Part shown: positions 33,201 to 45,900 of the stretch, in pieces | Layout of the letters: every line of letters begins with the position of its first letter | Numbering within the stretch: the first letter of the stretch is position 1 | DNA from: Chiua virens | Lineage: Eukaryota; Basidiomycota; Agaricomycetes; Boletales; Boletaceae | Assembly (NCBI GenBank): GCA_019787685.1 | Contig: JAHNUO010000006.1 | Span: forward strand, 868,001 to 932,000 | Direction of reading: 5' to 3' | Length of the DNA: 64,000 nt | Program-made: the position numbers and the translations under genes | The notes under the pieces: model-generated | Told to the model about the DNA's origin: nothing | The model's input: the letters and a program-made list of their open reading frames with translations, nothing else | Database searches by the model: none

Positions 33201-33352
33201 AGACTGCACTCACCTCGCGGCAAGATGACATGTCAAGAATTCGCGCCCGGAATGCATTGAAAATTTTGCTCGATGTCCATGGCGACTTTGGCCATCGTGC
33301 CGCCAACTTTAGTCCACCTCTCGTCCGGTCCCCGTCGTCCAGTCTGGCGTGA
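30237..33352 (+). CDS. AGC1: Mitochondrial aspartate-glutamate carrier, EF-hand type
   Basis: Exchanges aspartate and glutamate across the inner mitochondrial membrane as part of the malate-aspartate shuttle. The N-terminal half has several EF-hand-like units, for example [16 protein letters not shown] and [14 protein letters not shown]. The C-terminal half holds three carrier repeats with the signatures YPIDLVKTRMQ, NPLEIVKIRLQ and [11 protein letters not shown]. It also shows [24 protein letters not shown] and [19 protein letters not shown]. The gene has about 15 exons; the junction [18 protein letters not shown] confirms one of them. The N-terminal half is the family's Ca-sensing regulatory region. 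The C-terminus ends in a Ser/Pro tail ([12 protein letters not shown]). Confidence 0.94.
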
Positions 33353-33571
33353 TGACGGGTGTCTTCGTCAATTCGTGTGCTCGTTGTTGCAATGAACTTT
33401 ATGCTTATCCCGCTATCTTAATTATTTAGAAGCGAAGACAGTGGTACTAGAGATTGCATCTGTTACTATTTTGCCTTCTGGATCTACCCGTGACAGCTTA
33501 TACTTTGGGATATTACACTCGCGCCGATTCTTTCAAGCGTTCCTTCATCTGACATCTTGTATCTGTTAACG

Positions 33572-34120
33572 ATGCCCCTGCGTGAAATCCAATTTCCCTC
33601 CGATCCAGCATCACTGAAGAACGGGGAGGAGCGGATCCTCGTTCTCTTTTCGTCAAGATTGCCGGGAAGCAATTCGTTGTGGTGCCCCGTGTGTTGATCA
33701 TTTACACAATGTCTTCTCCGCAGTTCCTGAGGCAACAACCTTGGACAGGATTGTGTTGCTGTGGAAGACTTGATCAGAAGCACATTCAGCCCCGAGCAGG
33801 GTCCATCCGCCGTTCTAGTTTACGTCGGCCAGAGATCAGAGTGGGTGTTGGTATCTGATATGCAACTTGACTGTTGAGAGATCTCAATGATGAGGACAGA
33901 TGGAAGACACCTGACAATATCTTCCGTAAAGCACCATGGAATATTACATCTATTCCAACCATTATCAAGTTAAACGAAGTAAGTCCTTCAGTACAGTCGT
34001 CTCTAAAGCATTCCGCCGTAACTTCGTCCCACGGTCACGGTGTAGGTAGGTGAAGAAATCGGGCGTCTAGTCGACGGACGGAACTCAATCCCAGAGGAGT
34101 TGGCCACGTTCCTTCAGTAG
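33572..34120 (+). CDS. Thioredoxin-like protein, TXNDC17/TRP14 (DUF953) family
   Basis: A small cytosolic oxidoreductase. The start at 33572 gives MPLREIQFPSD. The active site WCPDC is built across intron 1: exon 1 ends with Trp-Cys-Pro and the next begins Asp-Cys. It continues with VEDLIRSTFSPEQGPSAVLV, YVGQRSEWKTP (across intron 2), RKAPWNITSIPTIIKL and GRLVDGRNS, ending LATFLQ at 34120. The GPSAVLVYVG and SIPTIIKL segments match the family. About 126 residues, a normal length. Four exons. Confidence 0.9.
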
Positions 34121-34733
34121 CCGTCTACCATCATAATCACACCATCCTGTGGTCACTGCATCATCTAGTTTGTGTCGTAGGAATGGCAATTTTCTGATTT
34201 AACCAGCAGAATCTTGGCAGGGTGGACACAGATTTTCCGGACACCTCGGGTGCCGCGTGCCACGTTGAAACCAGATTATTCGGAACCCTCGTTTGACTCT
34301 ACAGCTGCTCGTCGCCTGCACCCTCAATGCCGTACGTTCGTCTCTTTCACCGCGGGAATGTTGAATGCTGTTGAGTTTTACCTTCCTGTGGTTATCCACA
34401 ACGAGGAAAATGCAGATTAATCAAGCGATATTACTTGTAAAACCATTGTTGCACCGCGTGGTTCTCAGTCACTGGCGGTGATTGTGTGCAAAGTCGGTTG
34501 CTAGGACCACCCTAAGCATTAGTTGTTCACGCCGAGGTTCATTCTGGTATTCTGCGAATGCGTAGCGGGCCGTAGCCATCCTCCGAGTCGTATGTTCTAT
34601 TTAACGCTTCCATGCTTTCTTCCACAGGAAGAATCACAGCAAGCCATGGTGCTAGATCATCAATATAAAGGAAAGTTGAAAACCGACTCGGACTGCTCAC
34701 CAGCACTCTTCGCACTTTTCAATCCTCCACATT
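34121..34733. other. Intergenic region
   Basis: These 613 bp lie between the thioredoxin-like and GNAT genes. A 68-codon ORF at 34214-34420 and others show no motif. It may hold a small gene or only UTRs and the GNAT promoter. Confidence 0.45.
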
Positions 34734-35918
34734 ATGCCTGGCCTTACATTCCCCGCTCCATCCGAAGTTCGCGTCCACGCGCATTACTCTCCCAAATCGT
34801 TTCTTGCCGTGGCTTATCCGACGCTCTGCAAAAATGAACGTTCTTCCAACATTATATTGGCTAACGCACTCAAGAAAGTCAGCGTGGAGGACGCATTGAC
34901 GGGCTGCCAGTTCGTGACGCAGTCCGAGGTTGCACCCGACGCACCCTCGACCGAGGAGCCCGGCGAATCGTTGTGGTTGACCCTTTGGTCTACGTCGCCA
35001 CAGGGGACCGCTGAACTGGATTTAGTCTTGGCCTGTCATCGTGCGGGGCAGCATGAACTACCCGTATTTCTATGGGCAACGCAGCTCAAGATGCTGGCTT
35101 CACCCCAATGGTTGGCACCTCGCGTAACAGCCCTCGCTGACCGCTTGGCGTCGTACGTCCCACCGACGCGCGTCTTCTCCGTGTTCGGAATGAGCACCCT
35201 CGTGAAGAGCTTCGGCAAGTACTGGACGAACTTGACTGGTTTCCAAGTGGAACCCCAACCATTCTACACCGCATACCTCACTTATTGCACCAAGGAGACG
35301 ATCACCGACTCAGATGTCGAGCTACCCCTTGGGGACGTCATCCGACGCGGAACGATGTCAGATATCGAGGGCATTGCCAAGCTTGGCAAGGGTTTCGCAG
35401 ATGATTCGGTATGTAGCGACCGTGATATTTTGTGCGTCCGAGTTCATGCTCACGTGGTCCTAACAGATACATTTCCCGCTGTCCATCGACCTTGCTCGTG
35501 ATGAAGCGCGTGAGCTCGTGTCCAAAGGACAACTTTGGTTGTACGAGACGTCGGATGCAATCGCGGCCATCTGTGCCGTCACGCGTTCATCGATCAAGGC
35601 CTCTGCGATCACCAAAGTGTACACGTGTCCGACATGGAGGCGCCGAGGGTTCGCTGAGCATTTGGTTCGCCGCGTCACCCAACAGTAAGCGCACATGATC
35701 GTATCTCCGCGTGCTTGATATTAATACTTGTACTTGACAGACTATTGGATTGTGGCAAAGAAAGCGTCCTCTTGTACGTCGGCCATGAGAACAGTGCCCG
35801 TCGCGTCTACCATCGCGTCGGGTTTGTCGGGCTTGGTGAAACCACCGAGGAACTTCCCGAGGATGTGGAGGATGCCTTGGAACTTGGTTTCATCGGTGCA
35901 AACCGTGGGCACTGGTGA
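34734..35918 (+). CDS. GNAT-family N-acetyltransferase
   Basis: Likely transfers an acetyl group from acetyl-CoA; the acceptor is unknown. Exon 1 (from 34734) starts MPGLTFPAPSEVRV and has a long region of about 225 residues. Exon 2, after an intron near 35409-35466, holds LWLYETSDAIAAICAVTRSS and the acetyl-CoA loop TCPTWRRRGFAEHLVRRVT. Exon 3 gives VLLYVGHENSARRVYHRVGFVGLG, the last GNAT strand and helix. The frame is clean to the stop at 35918. The large N-terminal part is common to fungal GNAT proteins of this kind. It converges with the MoaA-MoaC gene. Confidence 0.87.
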
Positions 35919-36144
35919 ACCCAGCCTGGGATAGTTTAAGTTGATTCCTAGATGTCCTCATAGTATTCTTGCGTCGCTTCGACTCTTGTTATCACAAGTA
36001 TGTAGCATTACGCACGCGGACTCAAAGCTCTCAAGCTCTCACATCTCATCCACAATACATCATATGCACATAGTTTAGAATCGACAAGCTCATACTCATC
36101 GATATGTGCAAACTTTCTGTAGACCATGTAAAATGTATTCATTT

Positions 36145-38318
36145 CTACACAACTTTGACAGCTCCACCCCGAGCAAAGTCGCCAGATTTACCACCGCTCT
36201 TACGCGTCACAAGAATGTCACCTATCATCATTTCCTTTCCTGCAACGGCCTTGAGCATATCCCAGACTGTAAGCAAACCGATGGAAACAGCAGTCAATGC
36301 TTCCATTTCAACCCCGGTTCTGCCTTCGCAAGAAACTGTGGCTGTGCATCGGATCCTGTGCGGTAAGGTTTGAGAGCCACCATGTTGGCCGCCTTCAACA
36401 TCCACATGCTCGGGCGTCAGGGTAACTGAAACGTTGGATAACTGTAGCGGGTGGCATAGCGGGATTAGATCCGAAGTTCGTTTACATCCCATTATCGCCG
36501 CGAGTTGCGCTACGGTGAGGGCATTGCCCTTACCCATGACCTTGTTCCGTGATTTGTCTGCTGACGCGTCATTTTCTGTACGAACTGGGATTCCAGTTAC
36601 CAGTTCGTAAGCAATTTTGGGAATGTAGATGCAGCCTGTTGCGGTAGCGGTACGCTTCGTGGAATCTTTCTCACCAACGTCAACCATAGCTGGGTGGCCG
36701 GCAGAATCTATGTGAGTTAGTTTCGGTGTCGGGTTAGCTGGATGACTATGCCAGCGACGTTCAACTCGAATTGCTGAACGAGACCGGACGAGATTCCCGA
36801 ACGACGGGCTAGAGAAGGGGTGTGAAAATAATTGCGAGGATCCTGTGTGAATACAGTAAGACGCCACTAGCTGCATCTCTACGACGTTTCAGAAAAAGTA
36901 GCTAACCTCCTATTAAGATCATTGGTCGGTTCGTTAGAACATCAATATCCTCCATTCCTGCATGTTTCTCTTTCTTCCCCAAAACAGCAGATCCAATGAT
37001 CTGGAGAAGTTCTTCATCTGTTGCACCACTTCGAACTGCGTCGCGAAGAGATATCTCCTTGGCATCAAACAAACAAACCTGACGGTTAGGCAGTGTTAGG
37101 AAAGGTGTCGTATGAGGGTATGAAAACCCTCGCCTTTATTTGGCCGTCGGCAGTCAGTCGCAGACGATTGCATGATGAACAAAAGTGGTCGGACATACTG
37201 CTGATGAAACCAATGTTGCCTGTATATCCCGGTACTTGCCAGGAACGAGCAGTATCATTGAGTTCATCAGGTGCACGTGCAATTGTAGGGTGTCGATGTT
37301 TGATTGAATCCAGCAATTCCGAGGAGGGTACCATTTTTGCTTTGTCCCACTTGTTGCCTAAGGATCGAATAAGTCAGCTCAAGAAGAGAAGAGAGGACAT
37401 TTGAATAGCTACCTGTGAAAGGCATGAATTCAATGAAGCGCACAGAAAGCCTTTGATCCTTTGTAAGTTCGACAAAGTCGAAAACCTCTGAATCGTTAAG
37501 TCCTTTGATAACGACGACGTTCAGCTTGACGGATCGCAATTCAGGGTAAGATAATGCCACATCCAATGCACGCAAAACGGCATCGTGGCCACGACGACGC
37601 GTCATGATTTCAAACTTGAATTGATCTAGTGTATCAAGGCTGGACGACTGAGTCTGTTATTTACAGCATATGTGGGAGAGGGAAGAAACAAACCTGAGAT
37701 TGAGATGGGTGAGGCCATTACGGACTAGATCGGGCAATCGACGATGCAGAGAAAGCCCATTACTAGTCATTGCGATGGATTCGAGACCAAACGCGCGCAA
37801 CTCGTCGAGTCGTGCTGAGAATAACGTTGGAGGACAGCCGATGCAAGAAAGCGGAGTAAGTCACCTATGATATTGTCGAGACCCTTTCTGACTGTCGGCT
37901 CACCGCCGGTCAAACGTATTTTGCGCACCCCACTCTTGACGAAAAGAGAAGCAAGACGAACGACTTCGTCGTCCGTGAGAATGTGTTCCCGGGGGGAGAG
38001 CTCCACGCCTTCACTTGGCATGCAGTAGAAGCCTGATGAATGGATGAGCAGAGCGTTCGGGCAAACGAAAAGGGCAATACATCTCAAATTACAACGTTCA
38101 GTCAGTGATATACGAAGGTAGTCATGTTTGCGATTGAAGGAATCGACCAAGGCGGGTGAAATTGGTTTATGCGCGTCAATGTGTGCAATCCTGCCCTGCG
38201 TGATACTATTGAGATATGATCTGGGGGTAAACAGACGGACAAATACCTGTACCCGTGTTCGAAGGTCGGACAGGTGACGAGCTAGGGAGGGATACAAGCA
38301 TGCACGAGAACGAATCAT
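36145..38318 (-). CDS. Molybdenum cofactor precursor synthesis: fused MoaA and MoaC
   Basis: Converts GTP to cyclic pyranopterin monophosphate, the first step of molybdenum cofactor synthesis, likely in mitochondria. A basic leader ([16 protein letters not shown]) fits a targeting signal. The MoaA half has a radical-SAM site, CNLRC joined by an intron to FYC (CX3CX2C), [16 protein letters not shown], and the second cluster [18 protein letters not shown] (CX2CX13C). It ends in ILIGG. The MoaC half reads [45 protein letters not shown] and [20 protein letters not shown]. The CX13C spacing holds only if intron 37079-37133 uses a GC donor; a GT choice would add two residues. This is the MOCS1/CnxABC arrangement in one chain. 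Confidence 0.92.
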
Positions 38319-38468
38319 GGTCACGGTAAACCGACCGTGTCCATAATTATTCGGATATGATGGCGTTAATAATATCTGTGTGACACTTTGCAAGTGTGAC
38401 AGGTTTCGTTACGGGGACGCGTCACGGTACTATGATCACTGACGCGTCTCAAGTCACGACAAGCAATC

Positions 38469-39286
38469 ATGGCGAGTACCATCTCTCCCTCCTCCTCGTC
38501 CCTTTAACGTACCCACAGTCCATATTAGAATACAACGGTGGCTCCGTCATAGCCATGGCCGGCAAGGATTGTGTCGCCATTGCCTCCGACCTGCGCTTGG
38601 GCACCCAAGCCTTGGGCATTTCCTCGAATTTCCAGAGGGTACTTGTCTGATACTTTCCATCTTCCCATTTCTCATTCTTCTCTAGGTTTTTTCAGTAACC
38701 GACAGATTGTACGTCGGTCTCCCTGGCCTAGGTACCGACGTCACGACGCTGTGAGTTTCCCTCTGATCAATAGTGTCCCATCTCAGACATCGTAGACGAG
38801 AACGTTTCCGTTATCGCGTCAACATGTATACTATCAAAGAGGAACGAGAGATCCAACCAGAGACGTTCACTCACATGGTATCATCTACCCTATATGAACA
38901 CCGTTTTGGTCCATACTTTATCGAGCCCGTCATCGCCGGGATATCGAAGTCTCCGACAGGCGCGTTCAAGCCATTCATCGCGTCAACAGATCTTATAGGT
39001 TGCATAAACTTCGCCAAAGATTTCGTCGTCGCTGGCACCGCCAGCTCAAAGTTGTTTGGTGTTGCAGAGGGCCTTTGGGAACCCGATTTGGAACCAGAGG
39101 ATCTTTTCGAGACGATCTCGCAAACTTTGTTAAATGCAGTCGACAGAGATGCGTTCTCGGGCTGGGGTGCAGTCGTACATGTCATGTGAGACCATTCATC
39201 TCATCAGATAATCTCCTGCCTTATCTTCGCCCTTCAGTACTAAAGACCGTGTCATAACACGCACACTCAAGGGCAGAATGGACTGA
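38469..39286 (+). CDS. PUP3: Proteasome subunit beta type-3
   Basis: A non-catalytic beta ring subunit of the 20S proteasome. The protein reads M-SILEYNGGSVIAMAGKDCVAIASD, then LGTQALGISSNFQRVFSVTD, LYVGLPGLGTDVTTL, RERFRYRVNMY, and LYEHRFGPYFIEPVIAG. The end is RTLKGRMD. The start codon forms an exon of its own: ATG at 38469-38471 is followed by an intron 38472-38518 with a GC donor (GCGAGT) and resumes with TCC. This gives the family N-terminus MSILEYNGG. No GT donor keeps the frame there. The next junctions (QRV|FSV and TTL|RERF) are GT-AG. Confidence 0.93.
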
Positions 39287-39506
39287 GTTGTTGTAATACT
39301 GTTTGTACAAAATATCCATCGCAACCAATCCTAGCACCGGTGCTATTGGACAAATCGCTGTCCCTATACATATTATCATTCGAGGTTATGAGGTGCAGCG
39401 GCAGCGCCGACTGAACTTGCCCACTGTGACTACACATGTGTGCTGCGAAGTTTTGTCATATTGGGCTGAACTCACGATCAACTCTAGGATAACCTCAGCG
39501 AAGACG

Positions 39507-41234
39507 ATGGATGCGATCCTGAGCGACTTGCGACTTGCGACACCGCGTAGTTTCCCTCTCAGTTTTACAGAGTGTGACACTCGTGGAATCCGCGTAGGCT
39601 TGACTGCATCAAAACATCATCGCGATGTTACTGCTATCATCCTCAATTGGTCTCGGTTAGCTAACGTGATTCGCATCGCATCCCTGCTTTGCGGGTCTTG
39701 GTTGGATGACACCATCGCTGAGGTGTACGTCTGGAACAACAGTCCTCAGAAGCTTTCGAAAAAGGTTAAGCGGCTAGCTAATCACCGGAGAACTTCGACT
39801 GACCAAGTTGCTCTAGATTTTCTCTGGCGCTGGCTGTGACACCCGGAAGCTCAGGATAGAGAATTCTCCGGAAAACCTGTACTTTTATGCTCGGTTCCTT
39901 GCCTGCACCAAGGCGTCGACTCCCTACTGTTTTATCCAGGTACGTTGCTCAGTATTCATCTTACACGATCCTTTCGATTATCGATTCCGATCTCGATTGC
40001 AGGATGACGACTACATCATCCTGCCAGAACTTATCAAGACCCTCCGTGTTCGAGTAGAAGAGTCCTCGCAGGGCGCCATATATCTTTTACCACCACACGA
40101 ATATCTCTCAAGTCGGTTCCGTACCACAGTCACGTCAGATATCCATACAGGTTTCGCGTGGCTAGGTCATGGTGCCATGATAAACCGGCAGCAAGCCATA
40201 GAGTTTGTTTCTCTCTTGCATGACGATACCATCGGTATGACGAAGGATCAAATTAAAATGGCAGACAATTATTTCACTGTTTTGAGAAACGAAGTGCCTG
40301 AAATTTGGTTTGATCAAGGAATAGAGCTTGGGGGAGGCCAGCCATTCACCACCGGTCAAGAGGGAAACGAGCGGAACCGAACGCATATAGTAAGTTTTTC
40401 TCTCAAATGAGACGTTTAGGATGTGCTACACGAAGCAGGGAAATGCGTGTCGCTACTTGGATGAAATTGTATCAACTGGCACTCGTGTCGACGGCGCGCG
40501 TTTTGTGAAGACGGATGTCGGTTGTCGGTCCGATCCTGATTATTACCGTGTAAACCGCGCGGTTGCCCTGGGTGCACCTTACCTGTTAGAAAGCAACATC
40601 AAGCTACTTCCCGATGATGATAACATCTCGAGCTGCCTTGCCACGACAGATATGCTTGGAAACGAGGCCAGACGCGCTAGGCTGATGGGAGAGGATGCGA
40701 TCCGGCACTACCAAGAACATTCCCTGTGCTACGCTGTTGATGGGAACATCGGCAGTGCTTTCCGTAGTCCCTATAGTAAGTTATAGGGCAATACATACCG
40801 GATCAGCTGTTGAACTTCTCGTACAGATGTAAAACGAGGCGACTACATTCTCGTCGATGTGTTGAACACGTTCGAATTCAATGAATCCGTCGTCGAGCTG
40901 GTTTTCCTTGTGGCTCCAGACAACGAGCAAATCCTATGTAGATCGAAGTTTGAGTGCTCCTCCGACAATGAACTCTGGGTAGGTATCGTGCACATTATGC
41001 GGCGCTATGGAGTAACGTAGATGGAATGCGCAGTTCTTATCACCATACCAGCTTCTAGCTCGACCCACGACCGTGGCAACAGAGTCGGTCCAGAACGAAC
41101 AATATTTGCTGGAATGTAGCGTGCGTATAGCCGGGAACCACGCTCGGTTCTTCAGAGCCACGGCCAACAAAGATGTTTCTATTCGATGGATGATATATGA
41201 GGTGTGGGTGAGGTCCTTGTCACAGAATATGTAG
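39507..41234 (+). CDS. Glycosyltransferase-like protein (GT64/exostosin-like)
   Basis: The N-terminal half has VTAIILNWSRLANVIRIASL and IAEVYVWNNSP, which resemble the nucleotide-sugar fold, and then CFIQDDDYIIL, a DXD-type metal site (the exon joint at 39996 builds the DDD). Further on it reads VRVEESSQGAIYLLPPHEYL, HTGFAWLGHGAM and EIWFDQGIELGGGQPFTTGQ, and TRVDGARFVKTDVGC near the end. The length and motifs fit a fungal family seen beside carbohydrate genes. I place the start at the Met in 39507, but an open frame extends to 39303 and the 5' end is not certain. The stop at 41232-41234 is also an inference. Donor and acceptor sugars are unknown. Confidence 0.6.
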
Positions 41235-41475
41235 AGCACATTCGTATTCAAATTTCTTCATGCTAATCCAAAAATCAGTACGGGGCAAGCCTCAGCAAGG
41301 TGTCAGTGGATCAGAGGGGACATGGTCGCTTAGGTAGTAGGAAGTTGAATTCGAGTTGGCAGCGGTTAAAGTTATGGAGTGCATAACTGCTAACTCCGCT
41401 TCTTCACATCACACCCGTTTTTACGCCGCACGGGTGGTTTCATACAACACCTTGAGTTCTGGTCCAGGCCTCGTC

Positions 41476-42706
41476 ATGCACTTGATGTTCCAACTGGCAG
41501 CAAAGAATGCATTCAAACCCAATTTTGCGTTACAAGGAGCTCAGCGCTCTATTTCAGTCCAGGTAGCGCACATGTATCCGTGAGGCTGTCATACTGAGGG
41601 CTTACACTACAGACTCTACTCCACGGATCGCCGGATGCTCGACGGGCAGGTGAAATTGAAGTACAACAGCACTCGAGACTTGTCGCGAGGGGAAAATATG
41701 TCCATGGGTTTGAAGGTGCGGATCTTGGTTTACACTCAACTCATGTATCTAATAGTTGGGCAGTTCATCAGGTGAAACCTGATTCAGTTGACGAGTATAA
41801 GGCGGCTGCGTGCGTGACATCCCAGCATAGCACCCTAGTGAATTCATCTTTGTTCGTAGCGAAAAGTACTATGCGGGGATCAAGGATGACGCACACTTAC
41901 ACGTCAAGCTGACAGGCAGCTGGGAGACGCTGGTTGGTAACCAAGACACTTTTGGTGAAGCATATTTCATTGCGCACCGTAAGAGTGGCTCATTCATTTT
42001 TGATTCAAACTTGCAGTCCATATACTTGAGTATGAGAACTATGCCGGTTATGACAAGACGGTGGATCTCATTAGAAACTCGGAGGTAAACATTTCTGACT
42101 TCATTTTGTTCCCGCATGGTGCCGATCCTCCGATAGCACGCTAAAGCATACAAGGCACTTCTTCCCTATGTCACTTCCCGTTCCGCACAGCTCGCTCAAG
42201 AATTTGCATTCTTTCCTACTGCACCACCACGCGCACAAGGTGGTATTTTTGAACTTCGGAGTTACCAATTGAAACCCGGTACTCTTTTGGAGTGGGAGAA
42301 CACATGGTACGTTTCTGATGGCGGCCCGTGCACGCGTCACGGTTCGTAATTAATCGGTGTTTCAGGCGGAGGGGCATTGAAGCCCGTCGCAAATTTGTCG
42401 CACCAGTCGGAGCTTGGTTCTCTCAGATTGGAAGACTCCACCAAGTCCATCACATGTGGCAATACCCGTCAGTGAGAATTTCATCTTGGCTGTGAAAGTG
42501 TTCTCACATTGCTTAGGAGCCTCGAAGCGAGAAAAGAAACAAGAGAGAAGGCCTGGCAGATTGACGGATGGGCGGAGACGGTCTCCAAGGTACTTGGCTT
42601 GTTGTGTATGGCGGTAGAAAAGCTGACGATTCCTTAGACTGCACAACTCGCCAAAGTGATGGACTCATTTATACTACTTCCTCTCCCATACAGCCCTCTT
42701 AAGTAG
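41476..42706 (+). CDS. NIPSNAP-family mitochondrial protein
   Basis: A mitochondrial protein of unknown chemistry, built from ferredoxin-like ABM folds. The N-terminus MFQLAAKNAFKPNFALQGAQ looks like a targeting presequence; the start is at 41476 or 41485. Intron joints then give TLLHGSPDARRAGEIEVQQ, VKPDSVDEYKA, HVKLTGSWETLVGNQDTF, HILEYENYAGYDKTVDLIRN and FELRSYQLKPGTLLEWENTW. The C-terminal part reads VGAWFSQIGRLHQVHHMWQY and ends PLPYSPLK. All hallmark segments are present and in order. About eight exons. Confidence 0.88.
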
Positions 42707-42981
42707 GGGAGTTCAGTTTTAGTCTCGTAGGCACTCCGTTCCGTCTTCCTTGTTTGGAACGGATGAATCTGCCATCGTTTGTATCATGCAGTGATTAATG
42801 TTATTGAGAGTCTGCTATTTAAGTCTTGTGTAATGGTGTCTTGCTAAGCACAACTAGGGGCTAAATCACCCAATTTACCAACTCGGTACCGACCGTGTGA
42901 ACATATTACCGAGATCTCATCCGCGTCAGTGCCGACGGTTAAACGCCTAGACGATTCAGAGGATTTGTCTTACTTACCGCA

Positions 42982-45900
42982 ATGTCAACAACCCACTGGA
43001 ACGAATCTGACCACTCAGAGGAAGAATTAAACCAGGACTCTCTGTCAAATCGTAAACGAAGTAGCAGGGGTGAATTTGGCCATCCTCTGCCCCATCCTTA
43101 CCTACTAATTTACCTTATAATTAGCTTGCGATCAGTGTCGAAAGACCAAGAGCAAGTGTGAGCCCTCCAGTACTCCGGGAACCTGCAAGGGTTGTGCACT
43201 TGGTGGAAACGGTATCTTCGTGTTCAATTTATCATCGTAAAGGTTCTGACATCTTTACTCTCAGTCTGTACGTTCCTAGGTAGGATCTCGTTGCGCACGC
43301 GTAGCAAGACACAAACTGAGTCTTGTAGGCCCCAGCTACAAGCGTGGTCCTCCAAAAGGATACATTCAGGCCATTGAACAACGATGGCACCAAGTCGAGT
43401 CCCTACTCGGGTCATTACTCGCTTGTCAAGACAGGCGTGTCCAAGATCTATTGGCCGACATCCGACAAGATGAATTGGCTAGGGATATCTTGAATAGAGT
43501 GGATACAGGACCTTTCGTGCGTTTACGTCCTTTGCCTCGGCAGCGACTTGACTTACGCAAAGGTTAGGGTCCTTCAGGGCGTTTATCTCAGCCTGCAGGT
43601 GCAACCAAAGAAGATTTTTTCGCTTGTATCTTCCGAAGCAACGAGACATCTCGAGACACAGCACGATCTAGGCGCCAGTCACGCATATCACGAGAAATTG
43701 TCTCTTCTTCCCGAGGTAGTTATCTCTCTCGTCATGATTCGAAGCAAACCTTTGTGAACACGCACGCAGATCATGCCTTGTCTACAATGCCGACTGCGGA
43801 ATGGCAAGATCGCTTGGCTGCTCACTTATCCAGAAATGAAGATCCCAATAGCGCTCGGCAGTCGCCCACCCGTCCATATAGCGGAGCGCCTTTGGCACAG
43901 CGCCGCCGCCTGGAGGAGTCTAGTTCCGCTGCGGGTCCAAGCCATCCGAACTGGAGTGAAATGTACACTATGGTGGCGTCATCCGGTGATTCAATTTTTT
44001 TTAAAAAACTCCAAGGCTATCGATGTTAATCTAGGTATATAGAATCGGAAGAGACAGATGGGTCGCAATGTGCTACTGCATTTGGGGAGCTGTCGTTGGA
44101 CGAACATCAGGAAGTATGTTGTGTTTACACCTGTGTTTTGATTTGCTCAGTTAGTTTCAGGTCAGATACCATGGAAGAGCCTGCGGTCTCCATCTTCTCA
44201 TGCGCACTGATCGCGTAGATAGCCGTCTTGATGGAGGTGTTTGGTTGCGTCTATATCTCTGTTTGTGATTATACCTGATATTGACCCTACGTTGTACAGG
44301 AGACTTCCAATGACGCGTTTCTGGCCCTCAGCTAACACAAATTTTACCGGTGTACCACCCGAGGCTGATGTTCCCGTCACACTTCCTCCCCCCGAGATGC
44401 AGGATCGGCTGCTTGTCTTGTATTTCTCGTATGTTCATCCAATATACCCTGTTATCCACAGGGGTCGATTTTTGCGAGAATATGATGATTGGTAAGGTCT
44501 ATTGCATTATCGTACCGTTTCCTTTACTCACGTTTCCACCCGCCAGGAAACGAAAGTTCGTCGATTTTATTTTTCGTCTGAATTGATGTTCAACTGCAAG
44601 AGTAGCAATCGGAGTGGTCATCCGAGCCCGCCAGTTTCGAATGGTGACTCTCCTTTGTCTGGCTCAGAACCGTCACAGCCCATCAGCAAGTTGTTATTGC
44701 TGTCGATATTTTCTGTTGCTGCTCGCTACTTGGAAGAGAGTGCTTTAGGGCCCCTGGATAAAATATGGGATGCTGGGTGTGACTACCTCAACCAGGCAAA
44801 GAGTGTCCTAGGTACTTCGCAATTGTTCTATTGATTTATTTTTTGACTAAAAACATCTCCCTCATTTATAGCACAACTGTCGCACAGTTGTCGAGCATCA
44901 ACATGCCAAGCTCTACTCCTTCTCGGTCATCGTGAATTCGGAATTGGTACGGGTCTTGTAGGGTCAATCGGCCTTGTGCTGACCTAAACTTTCAGGCTCC
45001 ATGGAACAGGGGTGGCTGTACATCGGTATGATGGCATCAATTCAACCTCTTTACCTTCCATATTAATATTTATTCCCTAGGAATGGCCATTAGAATGGTT
45101 TGTTCTACATGACAGTATCGTGTCTCAGTCTTATAATTGGTAATGCAGGCAATAGACCTTGGTCTCAACCGCGCATCAGACAATTGGCAATGCAATGGGA
45201 GGAGAATATTCTCCGATGAAGAAAATCAAGAACGAAAACAAACATGGTGGGCTTGTTGCATTGCGGACAAGTGCGTCTCTACGTCACATATGATTGGCCC
45301 AACTTGATTTTTGTTTTCAAGATATAGCTCCACCTATATGGGTTCGTGCACTGTAAACTGAGCGTTTCGTACCTATAGCTAACATTGCGCTGTTAGGACG
45401 TCCGATATCCATTTACGAGGATGACTTCGACACATTACTACCAGATGCAGGAGAAGTGAGTTGCGCCGGTCCTCAGGGTTGATACTGACTACGTTTCAGT
45501 ACGAGGACGACTCGCCTCTTAGCCACCGATTTAGCGTAGTTCCACATCGACCCTTATCGACTGCCCTCATTATGCGGTGTCTTCGCGTTGCATCGTCACT
45601 TTGTGAGTATTCGCCTACGGTTACCACTTACACTGATGTGCATCTTGGTTAGCCGTGATCATCGGGTCGATTGTATCATCCATCTATCCAGTACACTCTT
45701 CAAGGCGTGGTTCAAGGCGAGCAGTTCTGAGCAACTTAGAGGCTCGTCTTGATCAATGGTACCTTGAGCTCCCCGAGGACCTAAGATACGATCCTGCAAG
45801 CAAGAGACACTCTCCACCAGCCCCTGTGTTATACATTCATATCAAATACTGGAACGCCGTATTGCTTTTGCACAGAGCCTTGTGGGTAGCACTTTCCAGC

